NCBI GenBank assembly: GCA_945910005.1
Contig: CAMDTW010000476.1
Span: forward strand, 1 to 64,000
Source: Isoperla grammatica
Lineage: Eukaryota; Arthropoda; Insecta; Plecoptera; Perlodidae
Length of the DNA: 64,000 bases
Reading direction: 5' to 3'
Under the pieces are notes generated by a model, which was given only the letters and a program-made list of their open reading frames with translations, made no database searches and was not told the origin of the DNA. Shown here piece after piece: positions 23,725 through 35,971 of this stretch. The translations under genes were made by a program, and so were the position numbers. Position 1 is the stretch's first letter; every line of letters starts with the position of its first letter.

Positions 23725-26700
23725 TGGCGGCTGGCTATGGCCCCACTGCAAATCGCCTTTTTGTAACCGACAGGTTGACGCGCACAGAGTTCCTTATTGA
23801 TACTGGGTCCGACCTTTGTGTTTACCCGAAAAGCAAAGTTTTCGGTCATCCCGGGAAAACCGACTACACATTGTTCGCTGCAAATGGATCCCCAATTTGC
23901 ACATACGGTCCTCTGACTTTATCTCTGGATCTTGGTTTGCGCCGAGATTTCACATGGCGTTTCATTGTCGCCGACGTCGATCAGCCTATCATCGGTGTAG
24001 ATTTTTTGGCGCATTACAGTCTACTCATTGACGTACGCCGACGGCAATTGGTTGACAACGTCACTACATTAACAACTCCAGGAAAACTATCTACTGGCGC
24101 GCTAGTACACGTCAAGGTAATTTCGCGCAACAACGATCTTCAGTCCCCCTTTCACGCGTTACTCGCACAGTTTCCGGAAGTCACACGCCCAAGTGGCAAT
24201 CCTACAATGCCAAAACACCAAACGCAACACCACATCAATACGACGCCCGGGCCACCGGTTTCGTGCAGGCCCAGACGTCTTGCGCCAGACCGCCTAAAAA
24301 TCGCGAAACGGGAGTTTGACAGTATGATGAAAACAGGCGTCGCGCGACGGTCATCTAGCAGTTGGTCCGCAGCTCTCCACCTTGTTCCCAAGAAAGGTGA
24401 TCAGTGGAGGCCTTGTGGAGATTACCGCCCTTTGAACGCCAGGACTATTCCGGACCGGTATCCAGTTCCACACATCCAGGATTTCACGCAGAATCTTTCA
24501 GGCAAGTGTATCTTTTCAACCATTGACTTAGTGCGAGCGTACAATCAAATTCCTGTTGCTGCTGAAGACATTCCCAAGACGGCGATCACTACTCCCTTCG
24601 GATTATTTGAATTTCCGTTTATGAGTTTTGGCCTACGAAACGCGGCTCAGACATTTCAACGTTTTATCGATGAGGTATTACGGGACCTCGATTTTTGCTA
24701 CGTCTATATCGACGACATCCTTGTCGCTTCCTCCAACCCAACACAACATGAAGAACATCTTCGCCTCCTGTTCACGCGACTTTCAGAATACGGCGTTTTG
24801 ATCAACTCCTCCAAATGTGTATTCGGTGTTCCAGAAGTCAAGTTTCTAGGGTACACAGTCAGCGCCAGTGGCACCTGCCCTCTTTCGGAGAAGGTTGAGG
24901 CCATCCTCTCTTTCCCCTTACCTGCCAACGTCAAGCAGCTTCGCCAATTCCTTGGAATGATAAACTTTTACCGCCGTTTTCTTCCGTCTGCAGCTAGGAT
25001 ACAGGCCCCCCTTAACAACCTCCTCGCCGGTGACGAAACTTCAGCCAAAACAATCATTGTTTGGACACCGGAACTCCAGGCTGCGTTTCAAGAATGCAAA
25101 AACAGCCTCTCCCAGGCTACGCTTCTGGCGCACCCAGATATCAACGCAGAATTAGCAATCATCACCGACGCCTCTGATACCAGCATTGGAGCCGCACTCC
25201 AGCAGCGTACGAGCCGTGGATGGGAACCTCTCGCTTTTTTCTCACGAAAATTAAATACCGCACAGCGTAACTACGGTGCGTACGACCGTGAACTTCTTGC
25301 AGTGTACGACACCATAATTTTCTTTCGCCATATGTTGGAAGCGCGCACTTTCACTGTGTACACCGACCACAAACCGTTGACTTTCGCATTTACACAGCGC
25401 CCTGAAAAATGTTCACCTAGACAGTTTCGCCACCTCGATTTAATCGGGCAATTCACAACAGACATACGTCATATTCCTGGTAAAGACAACGTCGTAGCCG
25501 ACGCCCTGTCTCGTGTTGACGCCATCTCTTTTCCAGTCGGCTACGCTGATATTGCCCGTGCTCAACTGGACAACGCTGAGCTACGTGATCTCTTACATGC
25601 TAACTCTACCCTGCAGTTGCACCCACAGCAGCTTAATGACACAGATTTGCCTCTCTACTGTGACATGTCACAATCACTTCCGCGGCCATTCGTACCACAG
25701 ACTTTACGTCGACAAGTTTTCGATAGCCTGCACAGTTTGTCTCATCCAGGTGTCAAAGCAACGACCAAACTCGTCACTCAACGTTTTGTATGGCCCTCTA
25801 TAAATAAAAATTGCCGTGATTGGGCCCGCGCATGTATCACGTGTCAGCGTTCCAAAGTTACGCGTCACACCACAGCACCACTTGCACGTTTTTCTCCAAC
25901 CGCCACCAGGTTCGAACACATACACCTCGACTTGGTCGGGCCACTACCAATTTCCGATGGTTTCCGATATCTCCTCACTTGCGTGGACCGTTTCACGAGG
26001 TGGGCGGAAGCCATACCGCTTTCCGATATCACTGCCGAGACGGTGGCTACCGCACTCGTCACAGGTTGGATCTCACGGTTCGGAACACCGCTTAAGGTTA
26101 CAACGGACTTGGGCCGCCAGTTCGAGTCCCACCTCTTCCGTGCACTCAGTAACATTACTGGCATGACTCACCTCCGGACCGCAGCCTACCACCCTCAATC
26201 CAACGGTATGGTGGAACGACTTCACCGTCAGCTGAAGGCAGCACTTCGATGCCATGGAGATGACCGCTGGACGGACGCTTTGCCATGGGTAATGCTCGGC
26301 ATCCGTGCCTCATGGAAGGAGGACCTCAAGGCCACCCCCGCTGAGCTCGTGTACGGCACAACACTCCGTCTACCGGGCGAATATCTCTCGCCCCCTCCAG
26401 CGACGCCAGAATCCACATCAGCATACGTTGACCGCCTTCGACGTCGCCTTTCACAGTTGCGTCCGGTTCAACCGTCTCACCACGGCCAACACGCGGTCTT
26501 TGTTTTTCGAGATCTTGCAACCTGCTCGCATGTATTCGTGCGTCATGATGCGGTCCGTACTCCTCTTCAACAACCGTATGATGGCCCATACGAAGTCATT
26601 TCACGTAACGATAAATTTTTCACCATCCACCGTGCCGGCAAGAGTGTAGTGGTCTCCATCGACCGGCTCAAACCTGCATATGTGGATGCAGACAGCATCT

Positions 26701-26775
26701 TGGCTGTCAACGCACCTTCCAAACCGACGCCAGGCCACACTTTTCCTGGCAACGTATTGCCTATTGCAGCCCACT

Positions 26776-26859
<84 letters not shown>

Positions 26860-26861
26860 GC

Positions 26862-26892
<31 letters not shown>

Positions 26893-26894
26893 GC

Positions 26895-26931
<37 letters not shown>

Positions 26932-27125
26932 TCACACCCTCATCAACCACCATCATCGGTACACCCACCGCTCCGTTGAATGCAAAAGCATCCGTCAAGC
27001 GCGTTCACTTTTCCGCCCAGCTGGTTCACACTTCTCCGTATCGTCACAACCCTCCGATACTGGGGGGAGGTACTGTGGCGGCTTGCCAGGCGGTGGGTCC
27101 GCAACAATCGAGGAAGAACAAATAA
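23724..27125 (+). CDS. Pol polyprotein of gypsy element 1
   Basis: 1133 residues in the -1 frame relative to gag, with ATG overlapping the gag stop as TAATG. Domains in order: aspartic protease ([13 protein letters not shown], ~29-41), reverse transcriptase with [11 protein letters not shown] (~328-338), RNase H ([30 protein letters not shown]), integrase zinc finger ([10 protein letters not shown]...CITCQRSK), integrase core ([36 protein letters not shown]) and a C-terminal DRLKPAY motif. A long Asn run from AAC repeats (26777-26930) follows the integrase. The frame ends inside the 3' LTR. No stops or missing catalytic residues seen. Expression may use stop-restart at TAATG; I saw no standard slippery heptamer. 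Confidence 0.9.
27061..27070 (+). promoter_or_regulatory. Polypurine tract of gypsy element 1
   Basis: TGGGGGGAGG directly before TAC and the 3' LTR: the plus-strand primer site. It lies inside the pol frame, so coding and replication signals overlap. Confidence 0.7.
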
Positions 27126-27225
27126 AATGTTTTGCTAATCAGTTTGTAACCAGGGGCTGATATAAAGACACGATAATAAATTTAGTTAAATTTGGTTCTT
27201 TATAATTTATCTTATAAAAACCATA
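27074..27225 (+). repeat. 3' LTR of gypsy element 1
   Basis: Identical to 22727-22878. The last 17 codons of pol, including the stop, lie in it. Followed by the GGTA duplication. Confidence 0.92.
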
Positions 27226-27229
27226 GGTA

Positions 27230-28106
27230 CATACACGTCTCACCGACCGTAATTGTTTTACAGATCCAACAATTCATGTTATTGGGTTTGAATGAACGGC
27301 GGGAAACGTGATGGTTGGCGTGTCAGGGTTACATTACAAAGTCAAATTTTCCGCGCATATTAGAGAATCGCTCTACTGGAAGCCATATACAAAATTAGCC
27401 TACATTCCGTTGTAAATAAGATTTACACTGATTATACCTTTGCACTAACATTGGAGTACTGGAAGCCATATACAAAATGACATTTCGTTGTAAATAAGAT
27501 TTACACTGATTATACCTTTGCACTAACATTGGAGTACTGGAAGCCATCTACAAAATAAATCTGTTGTAAATAAGGTTTACACTGACTATACCTTTGCACT
27601 AACATTGGAGTACTGGAAGCCATCTACAAAAGGACATTCCGTTGTAAATAAGATTTACACTGATTATAAATGACATGAAATAAAGGAGTAAAATAAAATG
27701 GTGCAGTAATGTATCCAAAAGTTTTCCCGACTGGGATTCGAGCCAAAAGCATTATGGGGTTTGATCCGAGGCTACGTTTTATTACCCTTGCTATCTCTTG
27801 TACGCTAAATTAAGCTTATAAACCCAGTATGAATAGGCCCTACCCCTACATACTTACATAATTATAGTTGCAGCATAAAGAAATGAATAGGCCTAAATAA
27901 GAAAATAAACCTTAAAGACATAGACAAAAAATAATTATAATAATAAATTGCAATGACTTGCATTGCATTGCTCTGCTAGGATGAGTAATAGATGTGGTTA
28001 GGTGAGAGGTGGGAGGGGCCTACCTTTTCTTACCTATATAAGCAGGGGCGGCTTGCCCGCTCGTCAGAGCTTAGAGGGTAAGAGTGCATTTATACATAAC
28101 TGACTA
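27230..28106. other. Non-coding sequence with a ~80-bp tandem repeat
   Basis: No gene. Four units of 76-83 bp at about 27370-27672 carry ACTGGAAGCCATATACAAAA and TTGTAAATAAGATTTACACT. Near 28038 a TATATAAG box with downstream GCTCGTCAGAGCTT resembles a core promoter or LTR remnant; there is no second copy to prove it. Confidence 0.6.
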
Positions 28107-28293
28107 GTGATTATTGACTACCAGCCGTGATTAAGCCACGAGCTTCTTTCATTGGCTACGATTGAAAAGACTGCTCTCCGATTGGCTGTGACTAAGGTTA
28201 AGTCCTTAGTCACGGCCAATCAGCACGCAGTATTCCCACTGTCGGCCAATGAGAGAAGCCTGTTCCTTATCAGGGCTGTTAGTCAATAATCAC
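28107..28293. repeat. Fold-back MITE
   Basis: Ends GTGATTATTGACTA and TAGTCAATAATCAC are exact inverses. A second strong inverted pair at the centre (GATTGGCTGTGACTAAGG / CCTTAGTCACGGCCAATC) makes most of the 187 bp self-complementary. No coding content. Target duplication not clear. Confidence 0.75.
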
Positions 28294-28679
28294 AAAAAAA
28301 AAGAATCAAAGCGCGCAAAGCGCCGCCTCTTCTATTGTGTCACATTGTAAACATGTCACAGTTTGACAGCCGAAGTGCATCTCTGCGCAGAGCACAGTCA
28401 CTGTGTCATAGTCACTGTGGAGTTGGCCCTGTATTTTGTATAATGATTATATTGATCGAGCGAGAGGGTAATCGAGACGTTAGTGCTGGTGATGTTATGC
28501 ACAGCGAGAAGAGTATGCCAAGTAGTCCTATCTACACCCAGTTTTCTGTTGACGTTCGGGAAGTTTTTGGATCAGGCATGTGCGACATTAGACGAATGTT
28601 ACGGCTGAGCTCTACACATAGCACCCTTGGAATTTTATTCCCATGACTAAATTTTAGAAAATGGACTTACTGTCCATTG
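28294..28679. other. Unassigned sequence upstream of the broken gypsy element
   Basis: A 103-codon + strand frame (28335-28646) shows no known domain. The truncated gypsy RT starts near 28680. I cannot assign this stretch. Confidence 0.35.
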
Positions 28680-29842
28680 ACTGACTGTGTTTACTGTATG
28701 GATACCGTATTAGGACCTGAGGTGTTAAGCTTCACCTCTTGCTACATAGACGACCTTATGGTGACTTCCCCCACATGGGAGCAACACTTACAACACTTAC
28801 GTTTACTCTTTCATTGCTTACGGAAGGCATTTTTCACTGTCAACTTTAAAAAATCACAGTTTTGTCAGGAAAAAGCTGGGTTTCTGGGCCACATAATTTC
28901 TTCCGCCGGCGTGGAAACAGACCCGGAGAAAACTAGGACTATACGGGATTTTCCCGAACCGCGCAACGTTCGGCACTTAAAGTCCTTTTTAGGCCTGTGC
29001 AATTATTACAGACGATTCTGTGATAAATACTCGGACGTGGTGGCACCGCTTCAATCGCTGTTGAAGAAGTCGATGACATGGGTGTGGGGGGAAGAACAAA
29101 AACGTGCTTTCCGACAAATGAAAGCATTATTCCTGCACACTGTCATGCTCCATCACCCATTGCCCAGTGCTCGATACTTCCTACAAACAGACAGTTCGAG
29201 CACTGCTGTGGGCGCACAACTCTATCAAGTGGACGAGGACGGCTACAAGAGAGTCCTGGCATTCGCGAGCAAGTCTCTCAACAATGCCCAGCGCAGATAC
29301 AGCACGACAGAAAGAGAGGCTTACGCCATTGTTATGGCACTACAAAAATGGCGGGCATTTCTAGTGCGATCACCAATTACAGTCCTCACCGATCACAAGG
29401 CGCTCTCGTTCATCATGAAGAGTAGACTCACGAGCGGCAGAATCACACGATGGGTCCTGCTGATTCAAGAGTTTGATCTGACCATCGAATATTGCCGGGG
29501 ATCGGACAATATCGTGGCCGACGCGCTATCGCGCTATCCGGCCGATAGTAATCAGTCACATACGGCTGAGCGCGATGACGTTACAGGTATACGGAACTAT
29601 CTCGTAGCCAACCTGCACATTGCGGTACCGGTCGACTTACGTAATGACTTTAAACAATTCTCATACAAACAAGCGCAAGACCCACAACTCCTTCCTATAA
29701 TTAATAGGCTGCGGGACGGCGTCGTGACGACCGACGAACGCTTGGAGCGTCTGACAGAACAACACATGTTGTACGAGGGCGCGCTGTTCAAGAACTGTAG
29801 TCGACAAGACAACGACTGGAAAGCTTGCGTTCCGTCAACAAT
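28680..29842 (+). pseudogene. Gypsy element 2, RT-RNase H part (5'-truncated)
   Basis: Begins inside the reverse transcriptase (MDTVLGPEVLSFTSCYIDDL), just upstream of the YIDD catalytic box. It continues through the connection domain and RNase H (TDSSSTAVGAQL, TEREAYAIVMALQKW, LTDHKALSF, GSDNIVADALSRYP). Protease, Gag, most of RT and the 5' LTR are gone. The frame is stopped by the insertion at 29843; the rest of pol resumes at 33924. The RNase H looks intact. Style resembles gypsy element 3 but is a different family. Confidence 0.85.
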
Positions 29843-32800
29843 AGTGGGGTTACTTTAGCCCAATTTCCTATACCGACCCGGACAAAATTAGGAGAAAGCT
29901 GTTTTTTTCAGGGTCGCTTACAAATATCATTTTATATAACATACTTCGGGTCCGCCAAAATCCACCTTGTGCGTTAGCCGCCATCTTGGAAAATGTCGGC
30001 GATTACAGTATTCCATTAAATCACTTGTTGGGAGTGCTCTATGTAACATTAAATCACGTGAGTGGTGTCAAATGAAAGATAATATTATGATCAATAATAA
30101 TGATGTATGGAATTTTAGTTATTTATCATATTACAATAGAAGGAAGTAATTAAGTGATCCACCGCATAAGTGGATATTTGTATTTTGATGATTTGCGATA
30201 AAAGTAATAACGTATCCATAACTTGTGTTCATACAACACATAAAGCTGATTCTGTTTAGAACACACGTGCCAAGTCTTATTTACATAACTTTTAAAATGT
30301 TTTAAATACGAGCTATTGTATATCTGCATGTGTCGTGGCCGTCATCGCCCCGGACAGAGCAAAACTCATTACCTTAGCCCATCGGTCAGTAACAACACAT
30401 TAAAAGAAACTTGTTTTTTACATGATGACTAAAGAATGTAATTGAGCTTCACTTAGACCAAAGTCACATATGTGCTTTAGTCGCAATTTTGAAAAATGGC
30501 GACGGTTACAGTTTTGTCTTCAAACATGCTTTGTGAAGGCTACATATAACATAAAATAACGTGAAGAATCTTAATTGAAAGATATGATTGGGAACTTCTA
30601 TAAACAGCGGAAAAATTGTAAGTAATTAGATGAGCGTAGCGAATGTATCAATAAATTCAAATGGTTCATTCTCTAAAGGCGCAAATTTTGTTCGTCGCAC
30701 ACCGGTCAAACGGTTCGACGGATTTGACCAAAATTTTAAACCAACACTCTTTAATACTCAAATTGACGATGTCAAGATGAACAGAAACATCTGTCAAGAT
30801 GACAACCTACAACAAAATAAATTACCGAAAACATTTAAGTTTTAATTTCTGTTAATTGAAACTTTTGACCTCGTGGTAGAATTGGCCCACCGGAACAACG
30901 CCGAATCTTTTTCGACGTTCATCCGAACAACGCCGAATTATTTTCCGTGTAAAACACGGGTTAGGTTAGGTTAGGTTAGTTTATGTTAGGTTCGGCGTTG
31001 TTCCGGTGGATTTACGTCGAAAAAGATTCGGCGTTTTTCCGTCGGATCTACGTCGAAAAAGATTCGGCGTTGTTCCAGGTTATAAGGTCTACTTTTTTGG
31101 GTTAGAATTGTACTTGAAAGTGCAGTAGACACGATTGATTCGGCGTTGTTCCATTCGGCGCTATTCAGGCGCCCCATTTGTTGAATGAATAGAATCGCTC
31201 TCCATCCAATGATGTATTTTTATTTTAGCTCCATAAAGAGCCAGTTAACATTTCCTCATACACCGTTTACTTGTTGTGGATTGTCTTTAGTCATCGTGAG
31301 AGGATGGGGAAGTTCACGATTGTTAATGATGATTATTAAGGCCCGTTTTATTTCCTTCTTTAAAACAAGCACTAGTTGCGTCACTCACATCATGTCAGTA
31401 CATAAACAGCCCACTGCAATTTTTCAATTTCTGCTAGCTTGCTCTGAAACCGAGAAATATTATTTCCTTTATTGACTGAGTTGGCAGATCCTGGCGATAC
31501 CATTAAAATGACAACGTTCTGAGAATTTTGACCAATTAAGATAACTAGTAATCTGTATCATTACCAACTTCTGCAACTGGGGGACCACTGTCTGCCAAGT
31601 TTAATGTTGTCTCCACTATTAGAGTGCATGCAGCAGTTTTTGCATTGACAATGTTTATATCTTGAAACATTAACCGATTGGAAAACTTTTTAATAAGCCG
31701 GGCTTTATTCTGCCAATTCCCAGGAATGCGGCCGCTGACGTAAGCTTAGTACGCCTAGTAATATGCAATGCATGAGCAAATCTCCAAAGACAATTTCGCA
31801 GTAATGATTTCAGGCATATCCCGGGGAGGGCTCCGCCCCCCCCCCCACCCCGGAAGTTGTAAATGCCCCCCCCTAGCAGATTGAAAAAATCACTTGAAGT
31901 CATGTAAATTTGCAAAAAAACAATGCAAAATACAAGAAAATGAGGTATATTTTTCCACCTCATATAGGACTAGGAAATAAATCGGTTTCCACGAAAAACT
32001 CAACTACATAATTGTTGCAATATTTTATTTTCTATTGAAATGATGTTAGGTAAACGTAAGAATGGCAAATAGGAATCACCTCATATTCGAAAACTGAAAG
32101 GATGGCATCAACAGAGACCGTAACCCCCTCCAGCCCCTGCCTTTGTCACGGCGCATCCCTTCTTCCTCTTGTCAACCAAGTTTTGGGTAATTACGCTCGG
32201 AAGAAACCCCGTAGAATCCGACTGCTCTAAACTGTGTAAGTAAATACCTGGTATTTAAAATAATAAATAGAATTGTTGATTTTATGATTATCTACACAAC
32301 TATAATATGGCGCTAGATTTCACAATTCATGTGTATCAGGCTCCCCACTGGTTTTAGTATAAACATCACCCATTTTGTGCATCTTGTATCCCACACACAG
32401 GAAGACAATTTGTTTCTAAACTCTAAGCCATAAAATGAGTTACTAATTTAGCAACACCCCAGATTAGTATCAGCCCCCCCTAGGAAAAATGTCTGAAATC
32501 ATCACTGCAATTTCGTGTGAGGTGGTCGAGGCCATGTACGCGATGGAGAAGGACCCCCCCCCAACCCCCCCAACTATTATGTTGGTACTCTTTGCATATC
32601 TCAGTTCGTGGGTGCAAGTAACCGTTGATTGATGCAATAGCCTGTTCAAAATGTTTCGTTCTACTTATCATACCGTTATCATCAAAAAGTGATGGTAATG
32701 GATAACAGACAAGAGTTGCTCTATCGCATTTGACTGTTTATCATCATGGGGGTCGTCATAAGGAGAGTCCAGCAGAAGAAAGGCAAATTGCAGAAGAAGG

Positions 32801-33923
32801 AATCTTAAGTGGGACAGAGGAGAAGGGGGGGGGGACAGGGTCTCCTTTTTCGACTTACCATGGGTTACTTAGAATGGGCCATTCTACCACGAACCCAAAA
32901 CATTTTAAATCCGTCCGTAAGTTTCAATTAACAGAAATTAAAACTTAAATGTTTTCGGTAATTAATTTTTTGTAGGTTGTCATCTTGACGGATTTTTATG
33001 TTCATCTTGACATCGTCAATTTGAGTATTAAAGAGTGTTGGTTTAAAATTTTGGTCAAATCCGTCGAACCGTTTGACCGGTGTGCGACGAACAAAATTTG
33101 CGCCTTTAGAGAATGAACCATTTGAATTTATTGATACATTCGCTACGCTCATCTAATCACAATTTTTCCCCTGTTATAAAAGTTCCCAATCATATATTTC
33201 AATTAAGATTCTTAATGTTATTTTATGTTATATGTAGCCTTCACAAAGCATGTTTGAAGACAAAACTGTAACCGTCGCCATTTTTCAAAATGGCGACTAA
33301 AGCACATATGTGACTTTGGTCTAAGTGAAGCTCAATTACATTCTTTAGTCATCATGTAAAAAACAAGTTTCTTTTAAGGTGATGTTACTGACCGATGGGC
33401 TAAGGTAATGAGTTTTGCTCTGTCCGGGGCGATGGCGGCCACGACACATGCAGATATACAATAGCTCGTATCTAAAACATTTTTAAAGTTATGTAAATAA
33501 GACTTGGCACGTGTGTTCTTAACAGAATAAGCTTCATGTTTTGTATGAAAACAAGTTATGGATACGTTATTACTTTTATCGCAAATCATCAAAATACAAA
33601 TATCCACTTATGCGGTGGATCACTTAATTACTTCCTTCTATTGTAATATGGTAAATAACTTAAATTCCATACATTATTATTATTGATCATAATATTATCT
33701 TTCATTTGACACCACTCACGTAATTTAATGTTACATAGAGCACTCACAACAAGTGATTTAATGGAATACTGTAATCGCCGACATTTTCCAAGATGGCGGC
33801 TAACGCACAAGGTGGATTTTGGCGGACCCTAAGTATGTAATATAAAATAAAATTTGTAAGCGACCCTGAAAAAATCAGCTTTCTCCTAGTTTTGTCCGGG
33901 TTAAAACCTAAAATTCCTCCTCT
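29843..33923. mobile_element. 4.08-kb element with 1.05-kb inverted arms, inserted in gypsy element 2
   Basis: Left arm 29843-30889 and right arm about 32875-33923 are inverted copies with scattered differences. The outer ~30 bases are less alike, but both start AG. ACAAT is duplicated at 29838-29842 and 33924-33928, and removing element plus one copy brings the gypsy integrase back into frame. The arms share a ~70-codon frame (SVANVSINSNGSFSKGANF) simply because they are copies. The ~2-kb middle has no transposase. A non-autonomous fold-back element; superfamily unassigned. AG termini recall Polintons, but the 5-bp duplication and lack of genes argue against that. Confidence 0.85.
30893..31166. 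repeat. ATTCGGCGTTGTTCC motif cluster inside the fold-back element
   Basis: The 15-base motif GATTCGGCGTTGTTCC and variants recur about six times in both orientations, often next to TACGTCGAAAAA. A short (GGTTA)4 run lies at about 30959-30982. It may be a structured subterminal binding region or an older tandem repeat. Confidence 0.6.
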
Positions 33924-34964
33924 ACAATGGTCACACGACTGATAGACCACTATCATGTTGACCTCATACACTGTGGCTCAGCCAAGTGCCACGCAGCACT
34001 GGCAGAAGCGTTCACGTGGCCTGATATGGGCCGCAGCATACGCCGACGCTTAGCATCGTGTGACATGTGTCAGAAAAGCAAACCACCCAACAAGCACTGG
34101 GCTGGTGCTTTCAACCCTATAGTCCCCAACGGCAAGTGCGACCTCTTAGCAGTGGACTTCTTTGGCCCCTTGCCCCGTGGCCAACGAGGGGCGAAATATA
34201 TCTTCGTGGTGTTAGATGTGTACACTAAACTTGTACGGCTTTATCCCATTACTAAAGCGAACACTAAGACTGCCTTGCACAAGCTGACAACGGATTACTT
34301 CCCGTACGCGGGAAAACCTTGCCGAATCTTAGCAGACTGCGGTACCCAGTTCATGTCGCATCTGTGGCGCACAACGCTGCTCGACGCGGGAGTCGAAGCG
34401 CTCCAGCTCCACTGCTCGGTGCGGTACCCGCTAGGCAACCCGAGCGAGAGAGTGATGCGGGAACTCGGCCGTATGTTTCGCTGTCTGTGCTATGCGAAGC
34501 ACTCAGCATGGGTGTCAAAGGTTCAAGCAATAGAAGACTGCATCAATTCCGTGACACACGACAGCACCGGCTTCACACCCAGAGAACTACACTTCCACGA
34601 CACACCACCACGTGGCGCCGAGACCTTCCTCAGCTGGCCGCCACGTGTTCAGCTGTCAAACCAACAGCGCCTCGCCCTTGCCAACGCTCGGCTTTTGTCC
34701 CGCGCAGAACGTCGCAGACAACAACACGACTCGCGTAACAACTGCCCCATTCAGTTCCAACACGGCGACCTTGTATTGTTGCGGGCGAATAACTACTCGT
34801 CCGCGCTCACTAAAGAGATTGACAAGTTTTCTTTACTATACGACGGCCCATATACAGTACAATGCAGGGTAGGGCCCAACGCTTACAGTTTACAGGACTC
34901 GACTGGTAAACAGCTCAAGGGCACGCACAACGTGGCTAACTTGAAACCATACGACCCCCGTTAG
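33924..34964 (+). pseudogene. Gypsy element 2, integrase part
   Basis: About 345 residues that complete pol after the insertion. Integrase zinc finger (H..H...CDMCQKSK), core with AVDFFGPLPRGQRGAKYIF, then LADCGTQFMSHLW and GNPSERVMRELGR, and a C-terminal region ending NVANLKPYDPR. All three acidic core positions appear present (VDFFG, ADCGT, E in NPSERV). It is separated from its RT by the 4.08-kb element and has no usable start of its own, so it is a relic. Confidence 0.85.
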
Positions 34965-35971
34965 CATACTCTTCACGCCTACTGGTAGTTCCAGACTGTC
35001 TGCTGCAGTTATTCTAAGATTACTTTTCGTACTAGTAAAGTTGTGGAAATCATCAGAACTACAGCCGGCTAAATAAAGGACTTACGTTGAATGGGAACTG
35101 AGTGACAACCAATAAACACTAAGTGGATGTTATTTCTTTGTGTGAGCAAATGCTTCGCTCGACCCTCTCACAATTTTCGAAGATTGGCCGGCCGACGTTG
35201 CCAGTTTCGTAGTATTTAGGTTGGGTCTGCATTTACCTCCATCGGAAATGCATTAGTGGATATATTTTTGTATAACAACAACAATAACCGTTGCAACGCT
35301 GGATGTTAATGGCCGTAAAAGGCCAGCACGCGCATAGCAGGTCCATCCCTTCGGCTCTTTTGTTGCATTGTACTATTAACAGGGCCAATTTCGACCTCCT
35401 ATTCACGGTTAGTCTTTACAAAACTCCGGCTGCTGTTCTGATTTGTATTCCTGTGGTACATGTCTTTATATTCACAAGGGTAGGCCCTATTATATGACGT
35501 ACACAATGTTGTGGTATGTGTGTAGTTCACATTTTCTTTCCATCCTAGTTACCCGTTAGTTTTATATCTAGTAATTACATGGTAGATTGAAAAAAAAAGT
35601 AATAATAATAATATAGGATAGACTTAATAAATGTAATAATAGTGTTATAATGTAATACTGGTAACTTCACATTGTGGTTCATAGTATAGCCTAGAGAATG
35701 TGGTACCTACTGATACTTTAAACAAACTTTCATTTGCTTCAGTTTTTTTAAAGTGGGGGGCTGTAGTGTGACAGCTGCCTCACCCCCGCCAGGGGAGGGG
35801 AGGGCTGCGGCCTTGAGCACCCTGCACCCCTAGACGGAGGGTTAGTCGAGGTGCGGCCTGCTGACTGAAGAGTTGTATATTGTGCGTTCCGCTATTCGGT
35901 TTCCGAAAGCACACTAGCACCACCTAGCGGGAGAAAATATAAGCCTTGAAATTGTGATCGTTTTAGTAAAC
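34965..35971. other. 3' non-coding part of gypsy element 2 and flank
   Basis: No gene. A purine tract AAAGTGGGGGGC at 35750-35761 followed by TGTAGTGTGACAGC at 35762 looks like a polypurine tract and the first bases of a 3' LTR. No second LTR copy is in the window, so its length is unknown; it must end before or at the ISL2EU element. Confidence 0.5.

Larger units (their letters stand above)
22727..27225 (+). mobile_element. Intact Ty3/gypsy LTR retrotransposon (element 1)
   Basis: Identical 152-bp LTRs (TGTGGCGGC...ACCATA), a GGTA duplication outside (22723-22726 and 27226-27229), a primer-binding site, complete gag and pol frames and a polypurine tract. Total length 4499 bp, compact for gypsy. 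Identical LTRs and open frames point to recent insertion. The Gag zinc-knuckle style and pol tail suggest the Mag/SURL side of gypsy; this is inference. No env-like frame. Confidence 0.92.

Noticed and set aside
26774..26998. Poly-Leu and poly-Thr frames
   Set aside because: Other-frame shadows of the AAC repeat in pol.
30630..30845. Frame SVANVSINSNGSFSKGANF as a gene, seen again at 32928-33152
   Set aside because: It lies in the inverted arms of the fold-back element; both copies come from the arms and no domain is recognised.
30959..30982. GGTTA run as telomeric DNA
   Set aside because: Only about four units inside a mobile element; too short for an interstitial telomere.
29843..33923. 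Polinton (Maverick)
   Set aside because: AG ends and long arms are suggestive, but the duplication is 5 bp, length is 4 kb and there is no polymerase or integrase gene.
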